DNA of 64,000 nt, taken from positions 186,001-250,000 of the forward strand of contig NZ_JYIV01000030.1 of the NCBI RefSeq assembly GCF_000956405.1. Reading direction: 5' to 3'. Position 1 is the stretch's first letter. Each line of letters opens with the position of its first letter. Below, piece after piece: positions 17,617-29,066 of the stretch. The translations under genes were made by a program, and so were the position numbers. This DNA comes from Microbacterium oxydans (GTDB taxonomy: Bacteria > Actinomycetota > Actinomycetes > Actinomycetales > Microbacteriaceae). The notes under the pieces are model-generated. The model ran no database searches. It saw nothing but the letters and a program-made list of their open reading frames with translations, and was not told where the DNA came from.

Positions 17617-20352
17617 ATGGCCAGGAGTACCACGAAGACAGAGCGCGCGTCGACCAGCGCACCGTCGCGCCCCAAGCGGCAGACGGCTCCCAAGGCCCCG
17701 CCCGCACGCAAGGCCCAGCCGGCTCCCAAGAAGTACATCGACGAGGCCGACAAGCCTCCTATCGCCGTCCGCGCCTGGGTCGGGCTGGCGCACGGCGTCG
17801 GTGGACTCTTCCGCGCCTTCGGCCCTGAGACGCTCGAAAAGGACGACCGTCGCGACGGCTTTCCCCTGTTCCTCGTGCTCCTCGCCGTGCTCGGTGCGGT
17901 CAACGAGTGGTTCTTCATCGGCAACGAGGTCGCGGCGAACATCAGCGCGTACTCGGTGGGCCTCTTCGTCGGGCGCGTGGCGTTCATCATGCCCGTGCTG
18001 CTCTTGCTGCTCGCGGGGTGGCTGTTCCGGCACCCGTCCTCGGTCCATGACAACGGTCGCATCGGGATCGGCTTCGGCATGTTCGTCCTCGCGCTCGCGG
18101 GGATGTTCCATGTCGCGGGGCCCCGCCCGCATCCGAACCAGGGGATGCCGGCGCTCAGCGAGTCGGGCGGTCTGCTGGGCTGGCTGGTAGGACAGCCGCT
18201 CACGTATCTCACCGACATCCCGGCGTACATCGTGCTCTCGCTGCTCGCGGCGCTCAGCATCCTGATCCTCACGAAGACGCCGCCGAATCGCGTCGGCGCC
18301 CGTCTCGGCGACCTTTACGCGTGGATGTTCGACGCGGAACGCCCGGAGAAGCCGGCGAAGGACGCCGCGGAGATCGACGACGCGGACAAGACCGATGACC
18401 CCGACGTGCTGCCGTGGTGGCGCCGTAACAAGACCGGCCGCGAAGAAGACCCCGATGAGGGCACGCTCGACTCCGACGACATCACCGCGCTGCTGACGAC
18501 ATCCGAACCCACGCCGGCCTATGACCAGGCCGTCGTCGTCGAGAACCCCTACGACGCCGCTACCGAGGTGCTGTCCGAGGTCAGGTCGGTCGCCGATTCC
18601 CTCGCCGAGCAGCAGACCACGGCCCTGCTCGACGACTCGTCCGAGACAGGAGAGGTGCCGGAACTCCCCGGTCTCGACGGCTTCGGCACCGATGGTCCTG
18701 GTGACCGCGGTCCGCAGGCGCCGGTCACGCCCTACATCCTGCCCTCTCCCGGGCTCCTGGTCGAAGGCCCGCCGCCGGTCATGCGCTCCGAGGCGACCGA
18801 CAAGGTGATCGAGCAGATCACCAGCGTGCTGTCGCAGTTCAAGGTCGACGCCAAGGTGACCGGGTTCTCGCGTGGCCCGACGGTCACGCAGTACGAGGTC
18901 GAGGTGGGCCACGGCGTCAAGGTCGAGAAGATCCTGCAGCTGAGCAACAACTTCGCCTATGCGGTGGCGTCGAACGATGTGCGCATCCTCTCGCCGATCC
19001 CGGGCAAGAGCGCGATCGGCATCGAGATCCCGAACGCCGACAAGGAGATGGTGGCACTCGGCGATGTGCTGCGCTCGCCCGCTGCGCAGAAGAGCACGCA
19101 CCCCATGACGATCGGCGTCGGAAAAGACGTCGGGGGCAACATCGTCATCGCGAACCTCGCCAAGATGCCCCACCTCCTCGTGGCCGGATCCACGGGCTCC
19201 GGTAAGTCGAGCTTCGTGAACTCCATGATCACGAGCCTGCTGATGCGTGCTCGTCCGGCCGACGTGCGCATGGTGCTGATCGACCCGAAGCGTGTGGAGC
19301 TCACCAGCTATGCCGGCGTCCCGCATCTGATCACGCCCATCATCACGAACCCGAAGAAGGCGGCTGAAGCGCTGCAGTGGGTCGTGAAGGAGATGGACAT
19401 GCGGTACGACGATCTCGCATCGTTCGGCTTCCGGCACATCGACGACTTCAACCGGGCCGTCCGCGCGGGCGAGGTCGAGTTGCCCCCGGGCAGCGAGCGC
19501 GTGCTGAAGCCCTACCCGTATCTGCTGGTCGTCGTCGACGAGCTCGCCGACCTCATGATGGTCGCTCCTCGCGACGTGGAGGACTCGATCGTCCGGATCA
19601 CCCAGCTCGCACGTGCGTCCGGCATCCACCTGGTGCTCGCCACGCAGCGTCCGAGCGTCGACGTCGTGACGGGTCTGATCAAGGCCAACGTCCCTTCGCG
19701 ACTGGCCTTCGCCGTCACGAGCGTCACGGACAGCCGTGTCATCCTCGACAGTCCCGGCGCTGACAAGCTCATCGGTCAGGGTGACGCGCTCTTCTCGCCG
19801 ATGGGCTCATCGAAGCCTTTCCGCCTGCAGGGTGCGTGGGTCGATGAGAAGGAGATCGACGCGGTCGTCAAGCACGTGACCCGTCAGGCTCGCCCTGACT
19901 ACCGTCCGGACGTACAGGAGGCGATGGAGCCGTCGAAGAAGAAGGAGGTCGACGAGGACATCGGAGATGACCTGGAGCTGCTGCTCGCGGCCGCCGAGCT
20001 CATCGTCTCCTCGCAGTTCGGATCGACGTCGATGCTCCAGCGCAAGCTCCGTGTCGGGTTCGCGAAGGCCGGTCGTCTCATGGATCTCCTCGAGTCGCGC
20101 GAGATCGTCGGCCCCTCCGAGGGGTCGAAGGCGCGTGACGTGCTCGCCACCGCCGAGCAGCTCCCGCAGGTGATGGCCAAGCTGCGCGGCGAGGACGTCC
20201 CGGCGGCCCCTGCGGCGTCGGCCGCTCCTGCGGCTCCGCCGGTACCGCCGTTGCCGCAGGCTCACGATCCGATCGCGGCTCAGTACGAGGGTCTTCCCGA
20301 GGTGGAGGCCGAGGGCGACGAAGACGCCTGGGGCCTGACGGGGCGCGACTGA
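17617..20352 (+). CDS. ftsK: DNA translocase FtsK
   Basis: Membrane-anchored hexameric DNA pump that clears chromosome termini at the division septum. 911 residues. A basic Ala/Pro/Lys-rich head (1-45) is followed by four membrane segments (about 80-220), an acidic disordered linker (about 245-370), and the motor with Walker [11 protein letters not shown] near residue 525 and Walker [13 protein letters not shown] near 635. The C-terminal gamma winged-helix (about 790-860) would read polar KOPS-type sequences. The last codons overlap the pgsA start by 1 bp. Confidence 0.96.
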   Translation: MARSTTKTERASTSAPSRPKRQTAPKAPPARKAQPAPKKYIDEADKPPIAVRAWVGLAHGVGGLFRAFGPETLEKDDRRDGFPLFLVLLAVLGAVNEWFFIGNEVAANISAYSVGLFVGRVAFIMPVLLLLLAGWLFRHPSSVHDNGRIGIGFGMFVLALAGMFHVAGPRPHPNQGMPALSESGGLLGWLVGQPLTYLTDIPAYIVLSLLAALSILILTKTPPNRVGARLGDLYAWMFDAERPEKPAKDAAEIDDADKTDDPDVLPWWRRNKTGREEDPDEGTLDSDDITALLTTSEPTPAYDQAVVVENPYDAATEVLSEVRSVADSLAEQQTTALLDDSSETGEVPELPGLDGFGTDGPGDRGPQAPVTPYILPSPGLLVEGPPPVMRSEATDKVIEQITSVLSQFKVDAKVTGFSRGPTVTQYEVEVGHGVKVEKILQLSNNFAYAVASNDVRILSPIPGKSAIGIEIPNADKEMVALGDVLRSPAAQKSTHPMTIGVGKDVGGNIVIANLAKMPHLLVAGSTGSGKSSFVNSMITSLLMRARPADVRMVLIDPKRVELTSYAGVPHLITPIITNPKKAAEALQWVVKEMDMRYDDLASFGFRHIDDFNRAVRAGEVELPPGSERVLKPYPYLLVVVDELADLMMVAPRDVEDSIVRITQLARASGIHLVLATQRPSVDVVTGLIKANVPSRLAFAVTSVTDSRVILDSPGADKLIGQGDALFSPMGSSKPFRLQGAWVDEKEIDAVVKHVTRQARPDYRPDVQEAMEPSKKKEVDEDIGDDLELLLAAAELIVSSQFGSTSMLQRKLRVGFAKAGRLMDLLESREIVGPSEGSKARDVLATAEQLPQVMAKLRGEDVPAAPAASAAPAAPPVPPLPQAHDPIAAQYEGLPEVEAEGDEDAWGLTGRD

Positions 20353-20927
20353 TGGCGATCCCACGGCAGCTCCCCAACGCCATCACGGTCGCTCGCATCC
20401 CGCTGGCCGTCGTGTTCTTCGTCCTGCTTCTGCTGGGCGGTACCTACGGGCTCTCCGACCCGGGTCTCCGGTGGGCTGCGGGAGTGATCTTCATCGTCGG
20501 GATCTCGACGGACTGGGTCGACGGCTACCTCGCACGCAAGTACGACATCGTCAGCGACTTCGGCAAGCTCTGGGATCCCATCGCCGACAAGATGCTCACC
20601 GGCGCGGGGTTCATCGGACTCGCCATTCTGGATGAGGTCAGCTGGTGGATCGTCGCGATCATCCTCGTGCGCGAGTGGGGCATCACCATCCACCGGCTCA
20701 TGGTGGCCAGCGAGCATGTCGTGGCCGCGGCGTGGATGGGCAAGATCAAGACCGCCTTCCAAGGTGTCGCGCTCGGATGGGCTCTTCTCCCGTTGCATTA
20801 CGTCATCGGTCTCGATGCCTGGACGCTGATCACGTTCATCCTCATGCTCATCGTGCTGGTGCTGACGGTCGCGAGCGGCATCGACTACATCGTGGCGCAG
20901 GTGCGCGGGTCGCGCCGGAAGCCATGA
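20352..20927 (+). CDS. pgsA: CDP-diacylglycerol--glycerol-3-phosphate 3-phosphatidyltransferase
   Basis: Membrane enzyme that makes phosphatidylglycerol phosphate. 191 residues with about five membrane helices. The CDP-alcohol phosphotransferase signature D-G-x2-A-R-x8-G-x3-D-x3-D is complete in DGYLARKYDIVSDFGKLWD with the last Asp in PIADK. The start overlaps the ftsK stop and the end overlaps the cinA-like start (ATGA), so ftsK-pgsA-cinA form one operon. Confidence 0.95.
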   Translation: MAIPRQLPNAITVARIPLAVVFFVLLLLGGTYGLSDPGLRWAAGVIFIVGISTDWVDGYLARKYDIVSDFGKLWDPIADKMLTGAGFIGLAILDEVSWWIVAIILVREWGITIHRLMVASEHVVAAAWMGKIKTAFQGVALGWALLPLHYVIGLDAWTLITFILMLIVLVLTVASGIDYIVAQVRGSRRKP

Positions 20928-21409
20928 GTCGTGTGGCTGCCGAGGTACTCTCGGCGCTGGGGCGACGCGGGTGGAAGCTCGGAGTGGCCGAGTCGTTGAC
21001 AGGTGGAGCTCTGTGCGCTGAGATCGTGGCGGTCCCCGGGGCGTCCGCTGCGCTGCTCGGAGGAGTGGTGGCGTACGCGACGCCGGTCAAGGCATCCGTG
21101 CTGGGCGTCGACGAGGAGCTGCTGGCGAGACACGGGCCGGTGCATCCTCAGGTCGCCCTGGAGATGGCGGACGGCGTCAGGAGCGTCGTCGGTGTCGACG
21201 GCGAGGCTGCCGACGTCGGGGTGTCCACGACCGGGATCGCCGGACCGGAGTCCCCGGACGGGCAGCCCGTCGGCACCGTGCACATCGGGGTGGTGACACC
21301 CGCAGCATCTCGCACCACGGCCTTCCACTTCGCCGGGGATCGGGAATCGATCCGTGCGCAGACCGTGGCCGCCGCACTGGAAGAGCTGCACTTCCTGCTC
21401 GCGGAATAG
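20924..21409 (+). CDS. CinA C-terminal domain protein, NMN deamidase-type
   Basis: 161 residues made only of the CinA C-terminal domain (PncC type), which deamidates nicotinamide mononucleotide in NAD recycling. Family blocks are GVAESLTGGALCAEI at residues 19-33, GGVVAYATPVKASVLGV, and VGVSTTGIAGPESPDGQPVGTV (about 97-118). The N-terminal MoaB-like domain of full CinA is absent. The ATG overlaps the pgsA stop by 4 bp. pgsA-cinA-clgR is a conserved order in actinobacteria. Confidence 0.92.
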   Translation: MSRVAAEVLSALGRRGWKLGVAESLTGGALCAEIVAVPGASAALLGGVVAYATPVKASVLGVDEELLARHGPVHPQVALEMADGVRSVVGVDGEAADVGVSTTGIAGPESPDGQPVGTVHIGVVTPAASRTTAFHFAGDRESIRAQTVAAALEELHFLLAE

Positions 21410-21493
21410 CTGCAGCCCCCGGCTGGTTATGTCTGATGTGCTCACACGTAAACCACAGAGTGCAGGAGTAGATTCTGTGCACGCCAGGGGTAC

Positions 21494-21499
21494 TAGACT
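21494..21499 (+). promoter_or_regulatory. -10 box upstream of clgR
   Basis: TAGACT lies 51 bp before the clgR start. Unlike the leaderless genes, clgR has a strong GGAGGAGG ribosome site, so this promoter gives a short leader. Confidence 0.5.
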
Positions 21500-21550
21500 G
21501 GCTGTCTCATCGGGGGCAACCTCGAGCGAACACATGGGGAGGAGGTTCCG

Positions 21551-21859
21551 ATGATTCTTGTACGACAGGAAATCGGCGATGTGCTGAGGGACTTCCGCCT
21601 GCAGAAGGGGCGTACGCTCCGGCAGGTTGCCAGTAAGGCCTCTGTCGCCCTCGGCTACCTCAGCGAGGTGGAGCGCGGCCAGAAAGAGGCTTCGAGTGAG
21701 ATCCTCGCCTCTGTCGCGGACGCTCTCGATGTTCCGATCTCGACGATCATGCGCGAGGTGGGCGACCGTATCTCGGTGCTCGAAGGCATCCAGGTCTTCC
21801 CGGATGTCGTCCCCGACGATCTGGTGGCCTCGGTCGAGCCCCAGCTCTCGCTGCACTGA
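21551..21859 (+). CDS. clgR: XRE-family transcriptional regulator, ClgR-like
   Basis: 102 residues with one Cro/CI helix-turn-helix: RQEIGDVLRDFRLQKGRTLR followed by ASVALGYLSEVERGQKEASSEIL (about 34-56). The size, sequence and location between cinA and recA match ClgR, the actinobacterial activator of clp protease and other proteostasis genes. ClgR proteins often end in small hydrophobic residues recognised by ClpP; here the end is QLSLH. A strong GGAGGAGG stands before the ATG, and the gene has its own promoter. Confidence 0.9.
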   Translation: MILVRQEIGDVLRDFRLQKGRTLRQVASKASVALGYLSEVERGQKEASSEILASVADALDVPISTIMREVGDRISVLEGIQVFPDVVPDDLVASVEPQLSLH

Positions 21860-21877
21860 TCCCCGAGCGGGGTGGCG

Positions 21878-22102
21878 ATGCGTCGTAGCGAGTTTCTTCG
21901 CGCGGTGGACACAGAGTTCCAGGCGCGGGCTTCGTCCCTGGTGAACGATCTCGGTCTGAGCGGAGTCGGTGGCCGCACGGCGGTCGAGGCGCTGGCAGAC
22001 GGAACCCCGCCGCGCGATATCTGGTTGGCGTTGTGCGCGGAGATGGATGTTCCCGAGGAACGACGTCACGGGGTCGGACGCCAGGAGCCACGAGGGCGCT
22101 GA
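21878..22102 (+). CDS. DUF3046 domain protein
   Basis: 74 residues from the ATG at 21878. It has the DUF3046 pattern: RRSEFLRAVDTEF, then GGRTAVEALADGTPPRDIWLALC, and a basic C-terminus. The function of this small actinobacterial family is unknown, but it is regularly found between clgR and recA. It starts 18 bp after the clgR stop, so it is probably co-transcribed. A GTG at 21872 is an alternative start. Confidence 0.85.
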   Translation: MRRSEFLRAVDTEFQARASSLVNDLGLSGVGGRTAVEALADGTPPRDIWLALCAEMDVPEERRHGVGRQEPRGR

Positions 22103-22158
22103 CCGGCGAGATGATCTCTGGGAAGTACGGAAACGGGCCCGTGGATTTCGGCGTGTCG

Positions 22159-22174
22159 TCGAAGATCCGTTCGA
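22159..22174. promoter_or_regulatory. LexA binding site (SOS box) upstream of recA
   Basis: TCGAAGATCCGTTCGA matches the actinobacterial/Gram-positive SOS box TCGAACNNNNGTTCGA at all defined positions but one. It lies about 200 bp before the recA start, in the 270-bp stretch (22103-22371) that otherwise holds no gene. Confidence 0.75.
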
Positions 22175-22371
22175 AGTGGGCGTAGTCTTCTGCACAAGTG
22201 GTTCAGAGAATCTGTTCTGCACCGTATGTGAGACCGTCGCACTGATGTCGGTGGTCTCTCCTACGGTGGAGAACAAGCCGAAGAGCCATTACGCCTTGTC
22301 GGAGAGTTGCTCCCAACCGGGAGCGCCGCGACAGCCTACAGGCGGCATCACGCGCGCAGAAGGAGCACATC

Positions 22372-23420
<1,049 letters not shown>

Positions 23421-23421
<1 letters not shown>

Positions 23422-24281
23422 TGAACGACTCGCGTGGGGGCGATCCGGACCGGATCGCCCCCATCATCCCCCTCTTCGGCGGATCGTCGAAGAGTTCTCG
23501 CCAGACGCCTTCCTCACAGGCCTCGGAGGATGGCAGTACAACGTCGCCGAGCGGTGACGGCGCGGCTACCTGGCGGACGACCTGGGATCATCCGCCCGCT
23601 GGACGTGCGTCGGTCGTCGACGCCGACGCGGGAACTCCCAGCAACCGTCACCCGGCTCGTGGGCGCAGGAATCGCTCCGGCGACTCACACGCTCACCCCT
23701 CGCAGTCCGCTCCGCGTCTCCGCGCGATCGACGCGACGGAGGGAGAGGGCTCCTCTCAGGACGAGCCGTCGCCCGAGGAGACCCGCGCCACGGCGGAGGA
23801 GTCGCTCGTAAGGAAGCTGCGAGCACGGTCGTTGTCGATCGCGGAAGCCCGGCAGGTGTTGAGGGGGGTCGGACTCGACAGCGAGACGATCAGCGATGTG
23901 ATCGAAGATTTCTGCCGTCGTGGCTACCTCGACGATGCCGCTCTCGCCGGCGTGCTCGTGCGATCGGGGGTGGAGCGGAAGGGGCAGGGGAGAGTCGCCC
24001 TGTCTCGCTCACTCTCGCAGCGCGGGATTCCCCGTGACGTCATCGAGACTGCGCTCGACGAGCTTCCGGACGACGATGATGAACGCGCGTTGGAGTTCGC
24101 TCGGACCAAGGCGCGGTCGATGAGTCGGCTCGATCCCGACGCAGCACTTCGCCGTCTGGTGGGTCAGCTCTCGCGTCGTGGATATAACGGAGCTGTCTCG
24201 ATGAAGGCAGCGAAAGCCGCTCTCCGTGAGGCCTCCTTCGGCGGGGCGACCTCGGGGGTGCGGTTCGTCGATTCCGACTGA
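23421..24281 (+). CDS. recX: Regulatory protein RecX with long N-terminal extension
   Basis: RecX proteins bind RecA filaments and restrain them. The family part is residues about 135-286, made of three-helix repeats: [59 protein letters not shown] and the C-terminal [19 protein letters not shown]. The first 130 residues are Ser/Pro/Arg-rich, look disordered, and make the protein nearly twice the usual length. The ATG overlapping the recA TGA is the natural coupled start, though internal starts cannot be excluded. Confidence 0.88.
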
Positions 24282-24315
24282 GCCGACGACGCCGCTTCGG
24301 CCAGGAAACGGCTCG

Positions 24316-24321
24316 TACAAT
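24316..24321 (+). promoter_or_regulatory. -10 box upstream of miaB
   Basis: TACAAT is a near-perfect -10 hexamer. It ends 9 nt before the ATG at 24331, so the transcript has almost no leader. Confidence 0.6.
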
Positions 24322-24330
24322 GGGGTGATC

Positions 24331-25878
24331 ATGACTATCCCGCGCAGCGAACCGACGATCATCGGCGCGTCGTCGGCAGCCGTCGACGCCGACGGACGAC
24401 AGCGATCGTATGAAGTGCGCACCTTCGGGTGCCAGATGAACGTGCACGACTCCGAGAGACTCTCGGGTTCCTTGGAGAGCGCCGGCTATGTCCGAGCACT
24501 CGACGGTGCAGAAGCCGACGTGGTGATCATCAACACCTGCGCGGTCCGCGACAACGCCGCGGGCAAGCTCTACGGCACGCTCGGACACCTCGCATCCGTC
24601 AAGCGGCGTAAGGACGGGATGCAGATCGCCGTCGGCGGCTGCCTCGCGCAGATGGACAAGCAGGCTGTGCTCGACAAGGCGCCGTGGGTGGACGTCGTGT
24701 TCGGCACTCACAACATGGGCTCCCTTCCCGGATTGCTCGAGCGCGCGCGCCACAACGGTGACGCTGAACTCGAGATCCTCGAGTCGCTCGAAGTGTTCCC
24801 CTCCACGTTGCCCACGAAGCGAGACTCGGCTCACAGCGGTTGGGTGTCGATCTCGGTCGGCTGCAATAACACCTGCACGTTCTGCATCGTGCCGAGTCTG
24901 CGGGGCAAGGAGAAGGATCGCCGTCCCGGCGACATCCTGAACGAGATCCGTCTTCTGGTCGACGACGGTGCGATCGAGGTGACGCTCCTCGGGCAGAACG
25001 TGAACTCCTACGGTGTGGAGTTCGGTGATCGACAGGCTTTCGGCAAGCTGCTGCGCGCGGCCGGTGAGATCGAAGGTCTCGAGCGCATCCGGTTCACGAG
25101 CCCGCACCCCGCAGCCTTCACGGACGATGTGATCGACGCCATGGCCGAAACGTCGAATGTGATGCCGCAGCTGCACATGCCGCTGCAGTCGGGGAGCGAC
25201 CGCATCCTCAAGGCGATGCGGCGTTCCTACCGCAGCGAGCGGTTCCTCGGAATCCTCGATCGAGTTCGTGCTCGCATCCCGAACGCCGCGATCACCACCG
25301 ACATCATCGTCGGCTTCCCCGGGGAGACCGAGGAGGACTTCGAAGACACCATGCGTGTGGTCGAGCAGGCTCGTTTCTCCAGCGCCTTCACCTTCCAGTA
25401 CTCGATCCGCGAGGGCACACCCGCAGCGACCATGGAGGACCAGGTCCCCAAGGAGATCGTCCAGGCGCGTTACAACCGTCTGATCGCCCTTCAGGAGCGC
25501 ATCTCGCTGGAGGAGAACCAGAAGCAGGTGGGTCGGGAGATCGAGGTTCTCGTCTCCACAGGAGAGGGCAAGAAGGACACCGAGACCCACCGGCTCACGG
25601 GCCGCGCGGAGGACAACAGGCTTGTCCACTTCGAGGTGACGCCGGGGTCCGACCTTCCTCGTCCAGGAGATGTCGTCACCGTGACGGTGACGCATGGAGC
25701 CCCGTTCCACCTCCTGGCGGACGATCCGACGGGAGCGCCTCTCAAGATCCGTCGCACCCGCGGCGGTGACGCGTGGGATCGGTCGCAGTCCGAGTCGTGC
25801 GCGGTTCCTGCACCGAGCGCCAGCGGTGAGAAGAAGGCCGTGTCGCTCGGCTTGCCGACACTGCGCGTCGGAGTGTGA
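24331..25878 (+). CDS. miaB: tRNA-2-methylthio-N6-dimethylallyladenosine synthase
   Basis: Radical-SAM methylthiotransferase that finishes the ms2i6A37 modification of tRNAs. 515 residues. The first Fe-S cluster cysteines are in [21 protein letters not shown] and GGCLAQMD. The radical-SAM triad is CNNTCTFC near residues 180-187. A TRAM RNA-binding domain follows near 400-470, and the last 40 residues are a variable tail. The stop overlaps the miaA start, so the enzymes for both steps of this modification are translated together. Confidence 0.96.
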   Translation: MTIPRSEPTIIGASSAAVDADGRQRSYEVRTFGCQMNVHDSERLSGSLESAGYVRALDGAEADVVIINTCAVRDNAAGKLYGTLGHLASVKRRKDGMQIAVGGCLAQMDKQAVLDKAPWVDVVFGTHNMGSLPGLLERARHNGDAELEILESLEVFPSTLPTKRDSAHSGWVSISVGCNNTCTFCIVPSLRGKEKDRRPGDILNEIRLLVDDGAIEVTLLGQNVNSYGVEFGDRQAFGKLLRAAGEIEGLERIRFTSPHPAAFTDDVIDAMAETSNVMPQLHMPLQSGSDRILKAMRRSYRSERFLGILDRVRARIPNAAITTDIIVGFPGETEEDFEDTMRVVEQARFSSAFTFQYSIREGTPAATMEDQVPKEIVQARYNRLIALQERISLEENQKQVGREIEVLVSTGEGKKDTETHRLTGRAEDNRLVHFEVTPGSDLPRPGDVVTVTVTHGAPFHLLADDPTGAPLKIRRTRGGDAWDRSQSESCAVPAPSASGEKKAVSLGLPTLRVGV

Positions 25879-26786
25879 CCGGACCACGCCTCTGGGCGAT
25901 CGTCGGCGCGACGGGCACCGGGAAGAGCGACCTCGCGATAGAGCTGGCTGAAGCACTGCGGGCCAGAGGGAATCAGGCCGAGATCGTGAACGCCGACGCC
26001 ATGCAGCTCTACCGCGGGATGGACATCGGCACCGCGAAGGTGTCGTCGGCGGAACGACGCGGAATTCCGCATCACCTCTTCGACGTTCTGGATGTCGATG
26101 AGGATGCGGCCGTCGCCTGGTACCAGCCCCGGGCGCGCGCCGTGGTCGAGGACATACACCGGCGCGGAGGAGACGCGATCCTCGTCGGAGGTTCCGGCCT
26201 GTACGTGTCGAGCGTCGTCTACGACTTCCGCTTCCCGCCGCGAGACGCCGCGCTGCGCGAGCGCCTGGAACAGGAGTTCGAGACGCTGGGGGCCGCGACC
26301 ATGCTCGAGCGGCTTCGCGGCCTGGACCCCGAAGCGGCCGACCGCGTCGATCCGCGCAATCCGCGTCGCGTCATCCGCGCTCTTGAGGTGCTCGAGCAGG
26401 GGAGCGCCACCCACGGTGCTGCGCTCCCCGACGCACCCGTGCTCTGGCACCCGCAGTCGCGCCTGATCGGGTTGCGCGTCGATCGCCCCGCACTGGTGGA
26501 GCGCCTCGACGCCAGGGTCGAGCGCATGTGGGCTGACGGCCTGCTGGACGAGGTCGCCGAGCTCCGTTCCCGTGGGCTCGAACGTGGAGGAACAGCGCCG
26601 CGTGCCATCGGCTACGCGCAGGCACTGTCTCAGCTCGACGGACGCCTCACCCAAGACGAAGCCATCGCGCACACCCAGGCGCTCACGCGACGCTACGCTC
26701 GTCGTCAGGTGTCCTGGTTCAAGCGGTACCCCGAGCTCGAATGGTGGGATGCACCCGCCGAGGCCGCTGCGGTCCTCGTCTCCTGA
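25875..26786 (+). CDS. miaA: tRNA dimethylallyltransferase
   Basis: Adds the dimethylallyl group to A37, the step before MiaB. 303 residues. The P-loop is [12 protein letters not shown] at residues 9-20, followed by [17 protein letters not shown] and PHHLFDV, which hold the catalytic aspartate and substrate contacts; [11 protein letters not shown] and [11 protein letters not shown] follow. GTG start, overlapping the miaB stop by 4 bp. Confidence 0.96.
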   Translation: MTGPRLWAIVGATGTGKSDLAIELAEALRARGNQAEIVNADAMQLYRGMDIGTAKVSSAERRGIPHHLFDVLDVDEDAAVAWYQPRARAVVEDIHRRGGDAILVGGSGLYVSSVVYDFRFPPRDAALRERLEQEFETLGAATMLERLRGLDPEAADRVDPRNPRRVIRALEVLEQGSATHGAALPDAPVLWHPQSRLIGLRVDRPALVERLDARVERMWADGLLDEVAELRSRGLERGGTAPRAIGYAQALSQLDGRLTQDEAIAHTQALTRRYARRQVSWFKRYPELEWWDAPAEAAAVLVS

Positions 26787-26853
26787 CCCGCCATGTCGGT
26801 GGCCGTCGACATCGGCGATCCCGGATGTCGGTGGTCCCTGGGACGCTCGATGG

Positions 26854-27390
26854 ATGACGACTCACTTCTACACCTCATCCAGCCTCGACGGATTCATCGC
26901 CACCGACGAGCATTCGCTGGACTGGCTGCTCACGCAGGACGTCGACCAAGACGGACCGATGGCCTACACGGGTTTCGAGCGGAACATCGGGGCGCTGGCC
27001 ATGGGCTCGTCGACGTATGAATGGGTGATGCGCCACGAAGAGGGGCGCTGGGGGTACACCCAGCCCACGTGGGTGTTCACGCACCGTGAACTCGATCTTC
27101 CCGCGGGTGCCGATGTGCGGCTGACTCAGGACGACGTCCGGACCGTGCATTCCCGGATGGTGGAGGCTGCAGGCGGCAAGGACCTCTGGGTCGTGGGCGG
27201 GGGAGACCTGGCCGGCCAGTTCGCCGACGCCGGGGTGCTCGACGAGGTCTGGGTGCAGTATGCCCCCGTCACGCTCGGTTCCGGAGCTCCCTTGCTTCCG
27301 CGCAGGCTCGACCTCGAGCTGCTGGAGGTGGCGCGCAATCGCAACTTCCTCTGCGGGCGCTATCGGGTCGCTCGCGACGGACAGGCGTGA
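26854..27390 (+). CDS. RibD C-terminal / DHFR-like reductase
   Basis: 178 residues of the RibD C-terminal dihydrofolate reductase-like family. It opens with THFYTSSSLDGFIA, carries LAMGSSTYEWVM and the NADP-binding KDLWVVGGGDLAGQF near residue 110, and ends in a typical PLLPRRLDLELL. Such proteins are NADPH reductases of mostly unknown substrate; it is not the main DHFR, which is folA in this window. It lies between miaA and dapF. Confidence 0.85.
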   Translation: MTTHFYTSSSLDGFIATDEHSLDWLLTQDVDQDGPMAYTGFERNIGALAMGSSTYEWVMRHEEGRWGYTQPTWVFTHRELDLPAGADVRLTQDDVRTVHSRMVEAAGGKDLWVVGGGDLAGQFADAGVLDEVWVQYAPVTLGSGAPLLPRRLDLELLEVARNRNFLCGRYRVARDGQA

Positions 27391-27412
27391 CGGGGCTGCG
27401 TCTCACGATCCC

Positions 27413-27418
27413 TAGACT
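27413..27418 (+). promoter_or_regulatory. -10 box of leaderless dapF
   Basis: TAGACT ends 6 nt before the dapF ATG, the same arrangement as at dapA and dapB. Confidence 0.7.
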
Positions 27419-27424
27419 GGGACT

Positions 27425-28297
27425 ATGGTCGCATTCACCAAGGGGCACGGCACGGGCAACGATTTCATCATCATCGCCGATCCGGATGCCGAGCTTGACC
27501 TCACCGTCGAGCAGGTCGCTGTGCTGTGCGACCGGCACTTCGGTATCGGCGCGGATGGAATCCTTCGCGTCGTGAAGTCCTCGGCCATCTCCGAGGGCGC
27601 GGCGGCGCTCGAGGAGGAGCCGCAGGCGGAGTGGTTCATGGACTACCGCAATGCAGACGGATCGATCGCCGAGATGTGCGGGAACGGCGTTCGCGTCTTC
27701 GCGCACTACCTCGTGCGCTCGGGCCTCGCGACGATCGAACCCGGCTCCACACTGCCGATCGGAACACGGGCGGGTGTGCGCGACGTCACACGCAGCGCGA
27801 CCGGCTACCAGGTCGATCTCGGGCGCTGGAAGCTCTCCGGGGATGACCCGCTGGTGCGTGTCGACGGCCTGTCCGTCACTCGGCCGGGACTCGGCATCGA
27901 TGTCGGCAACCCGCATGTCGTAGTAGCCCTCGCGTCCGAGGCTGAGCTCGCGTCGCTCGAGCTGCACAGGGCTCCCGGCCTCGACCCGCTGCTCCCCGAG
28001 GGCGCGAACATCGAGTTCGTGGTTCCCGGCGAGCCGCTCGTTCGCGACGGGATCGGGCACGTGAGCATGCGGGTCTTCGAGCGTGGCGTGGGGGAGACCC
28101 TCAGCTGTGGCACGGGCGTCGCCGCGACAGCACTCGCGGTTCGACACTGGGCAGGAGCGAACGCTCCGAGCAACTGGCAGGTCGAGGTGCCGGGAGGCAC
28201 GCTGGGGGTACGCATGTTCCCCGCGGAGGACGGCGAGCACGTCGCCCTGTCGGGTCCGGCGCAACTCGTGTTCCAGGGTGAGGTCGACCTCGTCTGA
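27425..28297 (+). CDS. dapF: Diaminopimelate epimerase
   Basis: Converts LL- to meso-diaminopimelate for lysine and peptidoglycan. 290 residues. The two catalytic cysteines are in [10 protein letters not shown] near residue 84 and [12 protein letters not shown] near residue 228. [14 protein letters not shown] opens the protein as expected. The gene is leaderless, like dapA and dapB. It converges with the methyltransferase gene, 59 bp away. Confidence 0.96.
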   Translation: MVAFTKGHGTGNDFIIIADPDAELDLTVEQVAVLCDRHFGIGADGILRVVKSSAISEGAAALEEEPQAEWFMDYRNADGSIAEMCGNGVRVFAHYLVRSGLATIEPGSTLPIGTRAGVRDVTRSATGYQVDLGRWKLSGDDPLVRVDGLSVTRPGLGIDVGNPHVVVALASEAELASLELHRAPGLDPLLPEGANIEFVVPGEPLVRDGIGHVSMRVFERGVGETLSCGTGVAATALAVRHWAGANAPSNWQVEVPGGTLGVRMFPAEDGEHVALSGPAQLVFQGEVDLV

Positions 28298-28356
28298 GCG
28301 GTCGATCGGCAGCTCGAGCGGATGGCGTGGGTATCGCTCCGCTCAGCCCGGTCTGC

Positions 28357-28998
28357 TCAGCTGAGGAGAATCGGCTCCGTCGGCGGGTTTCCGTGCTTTC
28401 GCACCTTGAGGATGCGGTAGCCCTTGCCCGTGGCGGTTCGGAACACGCTGTAGCCGGGGTGGAAGGTCGATCCGATCCAGCGCTGCAGGGAATCGGCGCC
28501 GAGGTTGCGCTGCACCACGAGCCAGGCATCGCTGCGCTCGTCGAGGCGCGGGATCCACCGCTCGAGAAGCCCATGGAGCTCGTTCTTGCCGACGCGGATC
28601 GGAGGATTCGAGCGAATCGTGCGGAACGACACGTGCTCGGGAACATCCTCGGGGAGTGATGCGTTGACATTGGTGAGCCCGAGAGCTGCCGCGTTGCGAC
28701 GCACGAGGTCGAGGGCCCGCTCATTGACGTCGACGGCCCAGACCGTCGCGTGGGGAGCTGACAGCGCCATCGACAGCGTCACCGGACCCCAGCCGCTGCC
28801 GAGGTCGAGAAGATCGCCGCCCGGCGGAACCGGGGGCATGTTGGCGAGGAGCACTGCAGTGCCGGCGTCGAGACGGTCTGGACTGAACACACCACCGGCG
28901 GTGGTGACCTCCAGCTCTCGACCCGCGAGCGAGACGCGGATCCGCCGAAGGTTCTCGGGGCTTGCCGGGGCCGCAGTGAAGTAGTGATCTGACCCCAT
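28357..28998 (-). CDS. Class I SAM methyltransferase, RsmC-like
   Basis: 213 residues. The opening DHYFTAAPAS and the SAM motif DLLDLGSGWGPVTLSMAL (about 72-89), followed by the catalytic SNPPIRVGKNELH, are typical of the RsmC/RlmG guanine-N2 methyltransferases that act on ribosomal RNA. Only the C-terminal catalytic domain is present, as in most actinobacterial members. The start at 28998 is fixed by a TACGCT box 6 nt upstream. It is divergent from hflX with 68 bp between the starts. Confidence 0.88.
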   Translation of the reverse strand: MGSDHYFTAAPASPENLRRIRVSLAGRELEVTTAGGVFSPDRLDAGTAVLLANMPPVPPGGDLLDLGSGWGPVTLSMALSAPHATVWAVDVNERALDLVRRNAAALGLTNVNASLPEDVPEHVSFRTIRSNPPIRVGKNELHGLLERWIPRLDERSDAWLVVQRNLGADSLQRWIGSTFHPGYSVFRTATGKGYRILKVRKHGNPPTEPILLS

Positions 28999-29004
28999 AC
29001 GGTG

Positions 29005-29010
29005 AGCGTA
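29005..29010 (-). promoter_or_regulatory. -10 box of leaderless methyltransferase gene
   Basis: On the minus strand TACGCT ends 6 nt before the ATG at 28998. Confidence 0.65.
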
Positions 29011-29066
29011 CCGGACAGCGCGGGCTAAGGTTAAGGCTCGCAACGAAACCCAGAGACAAGGAACGG

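Noticed and set aside
17578..19629. 683-codon minus-strand frame under ftsK
   Set aside because: Antisense shadow of ftsK with no recognisable domain.
28316..28344. Hairpin between dapF and the methyltransferase gene as a terminator
   Set aside because: A 7-bp stem with a 15-nt loop and no T-run. Too weak to call.
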